A stretch of 64,000 nt of DNA from Motacilla alba alba (taxonomy: Eukaryota > Chordata > Aves > Passeriformes > Motacillidae), in the NCBI RefSeq assembly GCF_015832195.1, contig NC_052033.1:4960001-5024000 (forward strand). Direction: 5' to 3'. The notes below the pieces were generated by a model. That model did no database searches. It had not been told where the DNA came from and worked only from the letters and a program-made list of their open reading frames with translations. Of the stretch, positions 23,255 to 34,154 are shown one piece after another. The position numbers and the translations under genes are program-made. Position 1 is the stretch's first letter. The number at the start of each line of letters is the position of its first letter.

Positions 23255-23890
23255 GGCCAGTGCTGCTGCACCCACCCAGGGGCTCATCCCCAGCCCGCAG
23301 GGGACTGTTACCCTTAGGAATGCTCCTTTCCCCCGCTGGAGAAGGGGTGTTCCCATCCTGTCCTTGGGCTGGGGCTGCGGGAGGTGCCCAGGAGGGCACA
23401 GCCGCGGCAGCAGCTGGAGGGAGCTGTGTGCCCAAGCTCCCAAACCCTCGCTCTCAGGATGCTGCAAATGCAGCAGAACCACCTTGGGTGGATGAGGACA
23501 CCGAGCCAGAGGGGTCAGAACTCCTGCTGGAGGCCCTGCTCGGGGACACCTCGCTGAGCCAGCTGGATTAAAGCTCTTCCCAAGTCCTGAGCCAGAGGCT
23601 CAGCCCTGAGCCATGGCAGCAAAGCCAGCCGTGCTCTCCAGCCCTGCTCTGACCCTGTCCCGTGACTCTCGTCACTCCCAGACCTGTGTCCCACGCAGAA
23701 AGGCACAGCTGATGCTTTGTCACAACCCTCCCACAACCGGGAAGAGGTGACACGGGCCCGGTGACCCCTCAGCACCTGGATCCCCTTCCCACTGAAATCA
23801 GGACATGGAACCAGAAGCAGAGGATTCAACAAACACGAATTTCAATCTGAGGGAAAAGGGAGGGCAGCAGGGAGGGGAGAGGGGGATTCT
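23255..23890. other. No gene recognised
   Basis: GC-rich sequence with no supported exon or repeat. Confidence 0.5.
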
Positions 23891-23894
23891 GCCC

Positions 23895-24030
23895 CACCTG
23901 CAGAGTCCCCACCTGCACAAACCTCACCTGCACAGACCCCACCTGCAGAGATCTCACCTGCAGAGACCTCACCTGCAGAGACCTCACCTGCAGAGATCTC
24001 ACCTGCACAAACTCACCTGCAGAGCTGCCC
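23895..24030. repeat. 15-bp tandem repeat CACCTGCAGAGATCT-type
   Basis: About nine copies with the core CACCTGCAGAGA or CACCTGCACAGA. Each contains an E-box CACCTG and a PstI-like CTGCAG. Confidence 0.95.
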
Positions 24031-24109
24031 CAGCACAGGAGGAGCTGCAGGGAGCCCAGAGCAGGCTCCAGGATGATGCCAGGGATGGAGCAGCTCTGCT
24101 GGCAGGAGA

Positions 24110-24638
24110 GGCTGGCACAGCTGGCATTGCCCACCTGGGCAGGAGGAGCTCTGGGCTGAGCTCAGAGAGGCTGGCACAGCTGGCATTGCCCACCTGGGCA
24201 GGAGGAGCTTTGGGCTGAGCTCAGAGAGGCTGGCACAGCTGGCATTGCCCACCTGGGCAGGAGGAGCTTTGGGCTGAGCTCAGAGAGGCTGGCACAGCTG
24301 GCATTGCCCACCTGGGCAGGAGGAGCTTTGGGCTGAGCTCAGAGAGGCTGGCACAGCTGGCATTGCCCACCTGGGCAGGAGGAGCTTTGGGCTGAGCTCA
24401 GAGAGGCTGGCACAGCTGGCATTGCCCACCTGGGCAGGAGGAGCTTTGGGCTGAGCTCAGAGAGGCTGGCACAGCTGGCATTGCCCACCTGGGCAGGAGG
24501 AGCTTTGGGCTGAGCTCAGAGAGGCTGGCACAGCTGGCATTGCCCACCTGGGCAGGAGGAGCTTTGGGCTGAGCTCAGAGAGGCTGGCACAGCTGGCATT
24601 GCCCACCTGGGCAGGAGGAGCTTTGGGCTGAGCTCAGG
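24110..24638. repeat. 59-bp tandem repeat (9 near-identical copies)
   Basis: Units starting GGCTGGCACAGCTGGCATTG begin every 59 bp at 24,110, 24,169, 24,228, 24,287, 24,346, 24,405, 24,464, 24,523 and 24,582. The copies are almost perfect; an early unit has CTCTGGG where later ones have CTTTGGG. This indicates recent expansion. There are no spacers, so it is not a CRISPR array. Confidence 0.98.
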
Positions 24639-24639
24639 G

Positions 24640-24850
24640 TGGCCTTGCAGGGCCTGAAGGAGCTGCAGGAACGATGGAGAGAGAGAATTGACAGGGGATG
24701 GGGACAGGACCCAGGGAGTGGCTTCAAACTGACCCAGGGCAGGGCTGGATGGGATCTTGGGAATTGGGAATCGTCCCTGGCAGGGTGGGCAGGCCTGGCA
24801 CAGGTGCCCCGAGCACTGTGGATCCCTGGCAGTGCCATCACAACCCAGAG
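24640..24850 (+). mobile_element. CR1 LINE fragment
   Basis: CR1 motifs GTGGCCTTGCAGGGCCTGAA, GGCTTCAAACTGACCCAGGG and GGCCTGGCACAGGTGCCC appear in order, directly after the 59-bp array. The tail is missing. Confidence 0.75.
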
Positions 24851-26290
24851 TCCAGGCTGGGGGTGCTGATCCCTTGGGGATTTGGCTCCTTTCCCACCCA
24901 GGGCTGTCCCCATCCAGCAGAGCCCTGAGCTGGAAATGTCACAATTCCCAGGGACACCAGGAAGACTGGAAATGCCAGAGCTTCCCATGGCACAGCCCTG
25001 CCCTCAGCTCCCTCCTCCTCTGCCACACTTGGATCTTTGGGCTGAAATTTTCCACCTCGGGGCTCTGGCAGCGGCTGAAGCGCTCTGCTGTGTCTCATCC
25101 ACACAGCTCTGCTATTTCTGAGCCTGGGCTGGAGACAAAAGGCCTCATTCTGATAAGACAAGGAACACTGGAGACTCATTCTTTGAATAATTCCAGCTCT
25201 TCTGTGCTTCGGAGCAGGGGCTGGAAATTTCACAGGAAGCTGAAATCTTTCTTTCATTTTTTTTTCTGCGAGAGGAAAGCGTTGGGTTGAGTGTTCTCCA
25301 AGGAGCTGGTGTTTTGTAGCTGGACCTTCTCTGCCTGGAGGCAAACAGACACACCTCTGCTAGTGCCCAGAATATTCCCCTCCTGCTCCTCCCTGCATTT
25401 CTGCAGCACACCATCCCTGCCATGGGTGCAGGAGCTGCATTTGGTGATCCCTGGGGGATTCCCAGCTCCAACAGGAGAGTGGGAAGCTCTTTTCTGCTCC
25501 CTGAATTGGATCCCCGCTGCTCAGGGGTGCAGGAGCCTGAAAGGAAGAAGGAAATCCTATCCCTGGTGGGGAGGAGAGCAGATTTGGGGTTTTTTAACCA
25601 AAACATGATCCAGGGAGTGAGGGCAGCGGGAGCCAGGGAGGTTCTGACTGCAGCTCCTTTGCTGAGGGACATGAGGGGCAGGGTGAGGTGACAGAGGAGC
25701 CCATGGGTCGCAGTGACAGCCCTGGGACCAGGCTGAGCCTGGGATGGAGCAGGAGGGAGGTGGGAAATGCAGTGGATTTACAGCCCTTGGCTCCAGGCCC
25801 CAGCTCTGCCCCTTCCCCAGGAGCTGGGGCTGCTCTGGCTCAGAGGACAGGCCAGGGGCTCTGGGGACACCAGAGCTGGGGGCTGCTGGCTCAGGGGACA
25901 GGCCAGGGGCTCCAGGGACACCAGAGCTTTCCAGGGCATCTCTGAAGGGGGAGGGAATTAGGGCAGCAGAGCCTGCACAGCTCTGGGGAGGTGCAGACTT
26001 CCCAAAGTGTGGGAAGCACGGCTGGATCTGCAGGGACTGAGGTGTCCAACACCTGGGAAATGCACAGGAAGCAGGGGAGGGTCCCCAGGGATATCTGTAG
26101 GAAATATCCCACATCCCTGGATGTCACACCCATGATCCCGGGGCTGCCACCCCAGCAGAGGACACCCCACCATGTCCCACACCTCAGGCTCCTCCTTCCT
26201 TGGAACAGTGTCCCTGATCCCAGCAGGGATCTGGGGCTGCCACACAAATGCTCAAACAGCACTTCCCTGTCCCCATGCTGGGCTGGCAGG
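24850..26290. other. No gene recognised; short 2x duplication at ~25,845-25,930
   Basis: GGACAGGCCAGGGGCTC plus GGGACACCAGAGCT occurs twice in tandem. Otherwise this is ordinary GC-rich sequence. Confidence 0.5.
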
Positions 26291-26295
26291 TGTCA

Positions 26296-26590
26296 CCCTC
26301 CCTGTCCCTGTCCCTGTCCCTGCCCCTGTCCCTATCCCTGCCACATTTCTGTCCCTATCCCTGTCCCTATCCCTGTCCCTATCCCTGTCCCTGTCCCTCT
26401 CCCTGTCTCTGTCCTATCCCTGTCCCTGTCCTGTCCCTGTGCCTGTGCCTGTCCCTCTCCCTGTCCCTCTCTCCGTCCCTGTCCCTGTCCCTATCCCTGT
26501 CTCTGTCCCTGTCTTTTCCCTGTCCTATCCCTGTCTCTCTCCCTGTCCCTCTCCCTCTCCCTGTCCTGTCCCTGTCCCTGTCCCTGTCCA
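26296..26590. repeat. Hexanucleotide repeat CCCTGT/CCCTAT
   Basis: Nearly 300 bp of CCCTGT with CCCTAT, CCCTCT and CCTGTG variants. Long open frames in several phases follow from the hexamer period and are not genes. Confidence 0.97.
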
Positions 26591-27340
26591 GCAGGGCTCT
26601 CATTAAATAATCTTCCAGCTAAATTCTGAGAATTCATCATAACATTAAAAAAAAGCCAAACTCTGCCATGAGGCTGTTACACAATCTCTCAGGTGTTTAA
26701 GTCTGTAATTTTTCTTGGAGTGATCTGAATTACTCGCAAATAGCACAGATTATAACAGATTTCTTTTTGTTTAAAAGTCCTTCTTCTCCCACCCCCGGAG
26801 CCTACACAGGCCAGCCCCGCGCCTTGTGTGGCACCAGGGCAGAGGGGAGGTGGCCTCAGGGACCTGAGCAGAGCTCGCTGTGCCTGGGGAAGGGTTTGTC
26901 CCACCCTCCTGGCAAAGCCAAGGCCAGCAAAGCTTCACCCGGGGCTGCTCAGGGAGTGAGCAGGGAACACATCATCCTCCACCTGCTGGCAGGGCTGGGA
27001 GCTTTGTTTATTGAAAATAAAACCATTATAGATATTACTGAAAATAAAATAAACTCACTGCTTAAATGCCAAGGGGACAGGCTGAGGGCTTGGCCTCTCC
27101 TGGATAAACTCCCTAGCAGCAGCAGCAGCTCTCTGCTGCGAGGAGCACTCCACGGCTCGCTGGGGAGGAAGAGGAGGCTGTCAGCCCCCACAGAGCTCCC
27201 AGCACTCAGGGCTTCCCTTCCTGGGCTCCTCTGACTCCAGGTATTCAAGCGTTGGCACCCTAGCTGGGCTCAGGCACCTTCAGAGCCCTGGCTGCAGACA
27301 AAACCTGAGACGCGCGCGGCAGAAGGAGCGAGAGGGAGCA
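26590..27340. other. No gene recognised
   Basis: Contains an AT-rich patch at 26,610-26,790. Nothing else could be supported. Confidence 0.5.
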
Positions 27341-27344
27341 GGGG

Positions 27345-27520
27345 GTGGAAGGGAAATTAGAAACGTGGAAATGTAATAACTTTCCATTATGCAAATTTGA
27401 TTTAATCAGAGATGAAGTTGAAGTGCAATAAAAACATACTTTCATTAAGTTTATGACTTTCAGACTCCATAATCCCCCAGAAATGTCAATTATAATGTTA
27501 CCATAGTGATCCATGGCTCC
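27345..27520. promoter_or_regulatory. Candidate conserved noncoding element with octamer motif
   Basis: Non-repetitive AT-rich island containing a perfect POU octamer ATGCAAAT at 27,389-27,396, closely followed by TTTGATTTAATCAG, and further on CAATTATAATGTTACC. The clustering resembles developmental enhancers; conservation was not tested. Confidence 0.35.
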
Positions 27521-27829
27521 AGCATCCAAGGGATCAGCTTTCCCACCAGAAGGGCACGCTGACGATGGGCCAGGAGCTGATTTCTCAGCCCCTGAAACTG
27601 GTGGGGGCCACTGACAAATGCTTTCTTTTCGGCTTGGATGAGTTTCAAAAGTTAAGCCCAGCTCAAACCATCTGAGGGAGTGATGGGATCACCCTTCTGG
27701 CCGTGGTGGATGTGTCAGGCATGGATTTCAGTCCCTGCTGCTCGAGTTCTGCTGCAGCTGTGCAGTCCCTGACGGGAGCAGAGCAGGGCTGGGCAGGGCA
27801 GGGGTGTCCCAGCTGCAGCCTTGGCCACC

Positions 27830-27893
27830 AGGACCTGAGAGGGGCTACAGGGAAGCTGGAGAGGGACCTTTCATCAGGAACTGGAGTGACAGG
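27830..27893 (+). mobile_element. CR1 element, left part (split by an LTR)
   Basis: GGACCTGAGAGGGGCTACAG, then GCTGGAGAGGGACC and CTGGAGTGACAGG, match a CR1 3' region. They stop abruptly at 27,893 and resume at 28,403. Confidence 0.75.
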
Positions 27894-27900
27894 GCTGAGC

Positions 27901-28402
27901 TGGAGCAGAGGCTGGGCAGAGCTGCAGAATAAAGCAGGGATTTATTCAAAGCATCTCCTCCACGGATCCACCTTGGGCAGCACAAGAGCCCAGCCAGGGC
28001 TGCACCCAAAAGGAACCCAAATGGTCCCAAAATGAACCCAAGATGAACCCAAAAGGTCCCAAAATGAACCCAAGATGAACCCAAATGGTCCCAAAATGCA
28101 CGAGCGCTCCCGGGGTCTCTCCCTTGGCTCAGTTCTGCTCCATTTGCACCTTGCAGGTCATTGTCCAGTTCCAGCTCCAGCCCAGGCACTCCCACCCTGC
28201 TTGTTTTTCTCTCTCCAGCCCACGCTGTTTGTGCTCCTGGGCTGAGCTTTGGATCATTTGTTCTTGGTGCCCAGCTGGAGCAGGAATTGTTTTGTCTCCC
28301 TGCTCTGTGCAGAGAGCTCAGCATCCCCTGATGTGAACCCAGTCCCACACACTAAAGCAGCACAGAACCTGAAACATAGAAAAGCCAAAACCTGAGGCAT
28401 CA
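27901..28402 (-). mobile_element. Solo LTR, family B copy 1, inserted in CR1
   Basis: Read on the minus strand it starts TGATGCCTCAGG at 28,402. It contains GGTGCAGCCCTGGCTGGGCT, GCTGCCCAAGGTGGATCC and a TTGAATAAATCCC polyadenylation-like signal, and ends CCTCTGCTCCA. The same order occurs at 52,404-52,831 and 58,701-59,112. A ~30-bp AAAATGAACCCAAGATGAACCC repeat lies inside (28,016-28,100). No coding part remains. Confidence 0.75.
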
Positions 28403-28682
28403 ACAGGACAGTGGGAACAGCTTCAGACTGAAAGAGAGGAAATTCAGGTTGAGTATTAAGGAGAAATCCTTGCCTGGGAGAGTGGTGAAGCCCTGGCACA
28501 GGTGCCCAGAGCAGCTCTGGCTGCCCCTGGATCCCAGCAGTGCCCAAGGCCAGGCTGGACACTGGGACTGGAGCAGCCTGGGACAGTGGGAGGTGTCCCT
28601 GCCATGGCAGGGGTGGCACTGGATGGGATTTGAGGTCCCTTCCCACCAAACCTGTCCTGGCATTCTGGGATTCTGGGATTCT
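28403..28682 (+). mobile_element. CR1 element, right part (3' end with tail)
   Basis: It resumes the CR1 sequence with ACAGGACAGTGGGAACAGC, then CAGAGCAGCTCTGGCTGCCC, GGGACAGTGGGAGGTGTCCC and the tail CATTCTGGGATTCTGGGATTC. Confidence 0.9.
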
Positions 28683-28689
28683 CCAAGCA

Positions 28690-29358
28690 CTACCCCTGTG
28701 ACAGGAACTTTCTCCTCCAGCCCTGCAAGGGGCTCAGTGAACGCTGCATTTCCCCAGCCCCTGCAAAGGCTGTGCTTTTGTACAGACACGGCAGCAGGGC
28801 ATTGTCTGCTGGATTAGGGCCTTGATATTCCTAATCACAGCCTGCCTCATCCTTTTGGAGTGCTCAGAGCCCTATTCAGTGGCATTCAGTGCCTTCTCTG
28901 GGTGCTATTTCAGATGCAGAATAATTAGCAACACGCAGGAAAAGCAACAAAGCCATGAATGGTATTTAGAGACAATTATCCCACCGAACCATTCCTTACT
29001 ATTATAAATGGAGCTTATTAGCACGAAATTGTTTCCATAGGAAGCAGCATCAGCAATAAAAAGAATGGCTGCAGGCTGGCTCTGCAGCACGGGAGGCAGC
29101 ACAAAGGAGCTGCCCCTCTCCTCCTGCCCGCAGGGCACGTGCAGGGACAAACCCATGGGCCTGGAATGGTTTGGGTAGCATCTGGGCACTGCCAGCCCCT
29201 GCCCCAGCCCTGGCACAGCATGGTAGTGATGCTCCCTGTGCTGGAGAGGGCTGGCAGCACTGGAGTGAGCTGGCTTGCAGTGGGGATGGAGATCTGGGGA
29301 TGCTCACCTGGGGAAGGGAGGGCTCAGGGCCAATTTAAAGCACTTTTCAGGGGTTAAA
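28690..29358. promoter_or_regulatory. Intergenic; candidate conserved element at ~28,800-29,045
   Basis: The sub-segment 28,800-29,045 is non-repetitive and AT-rich with homeodomain-type cores (GGATTAGGGCC, CTAATCACAG, AGAATAATTAGCAAC, GAGCTTATTAGCACG). The rest shows nothing recognisable. Confidence 0.3.
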
Positions 29359-29359
29359 G

Positions 29360-29475
29360 GGGATCCAAGAGATCTGGAGAGGGACTTTAGTCAAGGCCCT
29401 GGACTGGCAGGACAAGGGGAATGGGTTCAGAAAGAAAGAGGAGAAATTTAGGTTGGATATTGGGAAGAAATATCT
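29360..29475 (+). mobile_element. CR1 fragment truncated at its 3' side
   Basis: CR1 motifs CTGGAGAGGGACTTTAGTCA, TGGACTGGCAGGACAAGGGG and TTTAGGTTGGATATTGGGAA run in order, then break off where the telomere-like array begins. The 3' UTR is missing. Confidence 0.8.
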
Positions 29476-29737
29476 CCCTAATCCCATCCCAAATACAAAC
29501 CCTAACATGCAACATAAGAAACCCTAACACTTACCCTAAATGTAACCTTAACCTTAATCTGAACCCTAACCTTAATCCTAAACCTAACCATAATCCTAGC
29601 CCTAACTTTAATCCTAACCCTACCCTTAATATTAACCCTAACTTTCATCCTAACCCTAACCTTAATCTTAATCCTAACTCTAATCTTAAACCTAACCTTA
29701 ATCCTAGCCCTAACCTTAGTCCTAGCCCTAGCCCTGC
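29476..29737. repeat. Degenerate interstitial telomere-like array (CCCTAA)n
   Basis: About 260 bp of hexamers CCCTAA, CCTAAC, CTTAAT, CCTTAA and CCTAGC. Many units are exact C-strand telomere repeats AACCCTAACC; others differ by one base. The orientation is C-rich on the plus strand throughout. Confidence 0.9.
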
Positions 29738-29739
29738 TC

Positions 29740-30290
29740 AGCAGGAGAGCAGCCAGGAGGCTCCTCCAGCAGAGCCTTTGTGTGAGGTTCTGCTCCTGGC
29801 TGCCCGGCCAGGCTCTGCAGGCCCTGGAGCTGGAATCCCACCATTCCTCAGGGAGATTTAAAGCTCCAGCCCCACAAACCACGGCCCCACAGTCACTCAG
29901 GCACATCCCCCCTGTGACAGCCCTGCAGATTTCTGACAGCGTTTGCTCCACACCTCCTCCTCCTCCTCCTCCTCCTCCCTGCTGATTTACTGCATGCTTG
30001 TTCCTCCACGGCTCCAAATTTGTGGGGAATTCCCTCCCCCTCGCCACAAAGCAGCACTGGTGCCATTTCTAAAGCCACGCTGGGGAGAGGCCACGGGCGC
30101 AGCAGGAAAATCGGCCCTGCCGGGGAGCTCGGGTGTCAGTGCAGGAGAACATTCATTTCCCTTCACTGGAAATCTGATTTCCCTCTCTTTATCAGGGCAC
30201 GATAATGGCAGCAAGCTCCGCAGAGCTGGAAGGGCTCTGGATGAGTCTCCCCTTTGGCCACCGAGGGTTTGGGGCTCTCTGCGGGGCCTG
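29740..30290. other. No gene recognised; short (CTC)n at ~29,953-29,978
   Basis: The only structure is a nine-unit CTC trinucleotide run. Confidence 0.6.
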
Positions 30291-30545
30291 CCCCGTGCCG
30301 TGAGGGAGGGATTGCCCTGTCAGCCCCTCAGCTCTCCCTCACTCTCTGCCCCGTGCCATGAGGGATTGCCCTGTCAGCCCCTCAGCTCTCCCTCACTCTC
30401 TGCCCTGTCAGCCCCTCAGCTCTCCCTCACTCTCTGCCCCGTGCCATGAGGGATCGATTGCCCTGTCAGCCCCTCAGCTCTCCCTCACTCTCTGCCCCGT
30501 GCCGTGAGGGATCGATTGCCCTGTCAGCCCCTCAGCTCTCCCGCT
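30290..30545. repeat. 54-58-bp tandem repeat (5 copies)
   Basis: TTGCCCTGTCAGCCCCTCAG recurs at about 30,312, 30,366, 30,402 (short unit), 30,459 and 30,517. Most units include CTCCCTCACTCTCTGCCCCG and ATGAGGGAT. Later units gained ATCGAT. Confidence 0.93.
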
Positions 30546-31790
30546 GGCGTGCGCCAAGGGCTCGGGACTGCCTTGCTGAGCGCTTTGTGATGTGCTCGGC
30601 AATCAGGGCCAGCCACGAGTGACACTTTTGGGCCATTTCTGGGGCAGATCAAGAGGTGCCACCCCATGTCCCTCGCTGGTGGCCGCTGCCTGAGCGAGCT
30701 CGTGGATCAGCAGCTTCCTGCAGGAAATCCTTTGCTGCGTCAGCTGCACGTTAACATTTGCCATCCCTTTGAGCTCTGCAGATGAAGAAACGTCTTCAGG
30801 AAGGGGCAGAGGGAGTCAGGCCAATTACTGGCGCCTCAGTGAGTGGCAGGGGAAGGAGCTCCACGGGTGGCCAAGGCTCCCCCGGCGACGGAGCAGAGCC
30901 CTCGTGAGCAGCACGGAATTAATTAGCGCTGAAGAGCAGCAGCCAGAGAAACTCCGGGAGTAAATGTCATTCCCGAAGTAGGGCAGGAAGGTAACTGTGG
31001 ACTAATTACCACGTCCTCACCGCAGAGAAGGACACGGCTGCCAGTGAAGCCTCCTGTGGGCACCCCAGGCAAGGCCACCAAAGGTCAGCGTGGACTGAGA
31101 GGAGCAGGGATGGCTGCTGTCTCCCAGGAACAGCTCACCGTCACTCCAGAGGAGCTCTGCTGGTGACAAAGCACAGCAGAGAGCCCTGCACATCTGTCAC
31201 ACGTGCTGGCTCCTCGTGGCTCTGCGGGGCTGCTGTAAATAATGCTCATAAACGCCGTAGCCAAGTGGCTGTTTCCCTCAGCCGCTGCTATCTGTCATCA
31301 CGCACAGGTGAGGCTGCTGGAGGAGGCAGAGCTGCCTGCAGAGCTGTGCCAGGCTGGGGCTGCCGTGGGAGCGCAGCCTGGCAGGGCTCTGGGACATTTG
31401 GGATCGCTGCCATCCCCGTTTGTCCCCAGGACCCTCCTGGTCCAGCACGTGGGAGGTTTTCCCACGAGAAATCTGTGCAGAGGATTCCATCCAAAGGGGG
31501 CTGGCAGGAGGAGCCCGGCGAGGAGCCCACGAGCAGAGAAAACCCGCTGGGATGGCCACCAGGGCTCCTCCAGGCAGGAATGGCTCTGGCAGTGGCCCTT
31601 CAGCTGCCTGAGCTGGGGACAGGCTGGCAGAAGCTGGGAAAAGCAGAGTGGATGTGACAGAATGCTCAGAGAGAGGGAAAGGCAGATCGGCTTGCCCAGG
31701 AACTGGTCTGGGAAGTTTCAGGGAGGCAGAGAGAAAGAATGGTAAACAAATGGTAAAGTGGGCTTGGCTGAAGGGCACAGGAACCAGGGA
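30545..31790. other. No gene recognised
   Basis: GC-rich sequence. A CACAG|GTGAGG donor-like site at 31,311 follows a short pyrimidine tract, but no convincing exon could be built. Confidence 0.45.
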
Positions 31791-31796
31791 CAGCCA

Positions 31797-32325
31797 GAGA
31801 TGAACTGAAGATAAACCATACATAACCAGAGATAAACCATGGTTAACCATAGATAAACCATAGATAAACCAGCATAAAACCATAGATAAACCAGAGATAA
31901 CCGGAGATAAACCATAGATAAACCAGCATAAAACCATAGATGAGATAAACCATAGATAACCAGAGATAACCAGAGATAAACCAGAGATAACCAGAGATAA
32001 ATCAGCATAAAACCATAGATAAACCATAGATAAACCATAGATAAACCATAGATAAACCATAGATAAACCATAGATAAACCATAGATAAATCATAGATAAA
32101 CCATAGATAAATCATAGATAAACTATAGATAAACCATTAAAAGAACTCTTAGAAAAACCATAACTAAACCACAGGTAACCCATAAATAAACCAGAGATAA
32201 ACCATAGATAAACCATAGATAAACCATAGATAAACCATGGATAAACCATTAAAAAAACTCTTAGAAAAACCATAACTAAACCACAGGTAACCCATAAATA
32301 ATCTATAGATAAACCATGGTAATCC
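31797..32325. repeat. 11-bp AT-rich minisatellite (ATAAACCATAG)n
   Basis: The unit ATAAACCATAG repeats for about 530 bp with variants ATAACCAGAG and ATAAACCAGC. A longer segment (AAACCATTAAAAGAACTCTT...CCATAAATAA) is itself duplicated at about 32,132 and 32,243, giving a higher-order copy. Confidence 0.97.
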
Positions 32326-32334
32326 ATAATTTTC

Positions 32335-34005
32335 TGCTGAGGAGTTTCCTGTCAGACACTGTTCCGGGGGATGATGTGATTCCAATACCTGTTTCCACTT
32401 CTCTGAAAAGACACTCCATTTTCCCTTGGGCTTGCAGGGGAATGTTTGACCTATATCAGATGATTTCATTGCTTTATCCAGACTGAAGAGCTTTGGATCA
32501 AATTAATTCCGAATCCTGTCAAACGGAATTTCTCTGCTGCTCAGTGTCTGACAGGAGCTGCTCCGTGCCGAGTCCCCAGCTCCTCCTCTGAGGACACTGG
32601 TGGGGTTTTCAGGAGAAAGGGAAAAGGTTTGCAGCCCCATGAAACAGGAGTTGACTTGAAGCCAATGGGTTGATCTTTTCCAGGGGCAAGGGTGGCATTT
32701 TCCAGCTTGAGTGGCATAATTGTCAGCTGGCAAAGGGTGCTCTGGCGTTGTCAGGGTGTGGAGGGGTGATCATTTACAGACACAAAAATAGCAGGAGGTT
32801 GTCCTGAGCATGGGTATCACTGAGAACCAACACAGGGAATTTCAGGCTGCCTCAGGAAGGGGATTGGAGCTCTAATCTTTCCCAGTGTGGAGCCTCAAAT
32901 CTTTTCTCCTGGCAGGTTCGTGAAGGTCCTTGGTCAGATCTCCCAGGAATCAGTGAAAATGCAGCTTTTACTTCTGATTGAGAGGCTAAAAAGCAGTTGG
33001 GACCCAGGAGCCCAAACCCTGGGTTTGTTCTGCCCCCTGAGCACCCCCAGGCTGGGCTGTCTGCAGGTCTGGGCTCTGATCCTTCCCTGTGGGTGCAGCA
33101 GAGCACTCAGAGCCACCAGGGGCGAGCTCAGCCTCCTGCAGGAGCCCTCTGGGACCGTCCTGTCTTTATCTGATATGGTGAAATGGGACCCAGCTCTCCT
33201 CAAAGCAGTGAACCATCCCTGTGGCACGCACCCCACATACCTGGGCAAGATCCCAGCTCACCAGGAGCTCATCAGGTGTTGGGTTTGTGTGTTAGAGTCA
33301 GGTTTAACCCCAGGATTTGCCCTGCCAAATCAAACTTCGGTGCTGTGCTCACCTCATGCATTCCATGCAGCTGGAACCTACTGGAATAAAAGACCTGAAA
33401 CTCTTGGGGTCCTGCACCCCCCCTTGCAGGCTGGTCCTTGAAGCTCCAAATGAAATTTCAGGATGCCAGAGCCCCCCACGATGATTTCCAGGATTGATTT
33501 CCTGGCTTTGATTTGCAGAGATGGAGGGAGCAGCATCCAGGTGGGTTTTTTTCTGTTTGATTTAATGTCAGTGTGTCAGGAACTGATCCCAGCTGAATTG
33601 TAATCAAACACAAACGAGGGTGTCTAGACAGGGGTTTGCATAATTGAACAACAAAACTTCCCCTAATTGGATGCTGGTTGGAGCACAGACCCAGGAGGAA
33701 GGACAGGCACAAACAGCCCCTTCCTGCAGGAGTGACACTGCCCAGAGCAAAAACCCTGGAGAGGGAGCAGCACCTCGGGAGAGGTGACAGCAGGGAGCTG
33801 GGGAAGTGCCACGAGCTGTGTCCCTTCAGGGCGTCCCATTTCACAGGGGGAATTTCTGTCCTGGCTGTGACACTGCCCCTGCTCATCCCTGCTCCAAGGA
33901 GGACACAGCTCCGTGCTCTCCTCCCACGTGGAGGGAGGGGACAGGGCCCAGACAAGCCAAGAAATAAACCCCCCACACATTTAACAGTGTAAAACCAACC
34001 TCAGC
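32335..34005. other. No gene recognised
   Basis: Mixed sequence with no supported exon, repeat or RNA gene. Confidence 0.5.
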
Positions 34006-34009
34006 TGCC

Positions 34010-34150
34010 AGAGGAGCCTGCTAATTAGCTTAACGAGATTTCTTGGAATGAGAAAATATTACTTATTTCATTAGCTGCATGATAATTGTGCTTCGGGATG
34101 AATCGAGAGATGAATCTGAGAATTAAGATGTAAAAAAAATAAAAAATAAC
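34010..34150. promoter_or_regulatory. Weak candidate conserved element
   Basis: CTGCTAATTAGCTTAACGAG, TTATTTCATTAGCTGCATG and ATAATTGTGC give several homeodomain-like cores within about 80 bp of non-repetitive DNA. Motif-based only. Confidence 0.25.
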
Positions 34151-34154
34151 CACC

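Noticed and set aside
24110..24638. Possible CRISPR array
   Set aside because: The 59-bp units are directly adjacent with no unique spacers, and the genome is vertebrate.
26172..26610. ORFs rich in Ser-Leu or Pro-Val repeats
   Set aside because: The hexanucleotide CCCTGT repeat produces dipeptide repeats in every frame.
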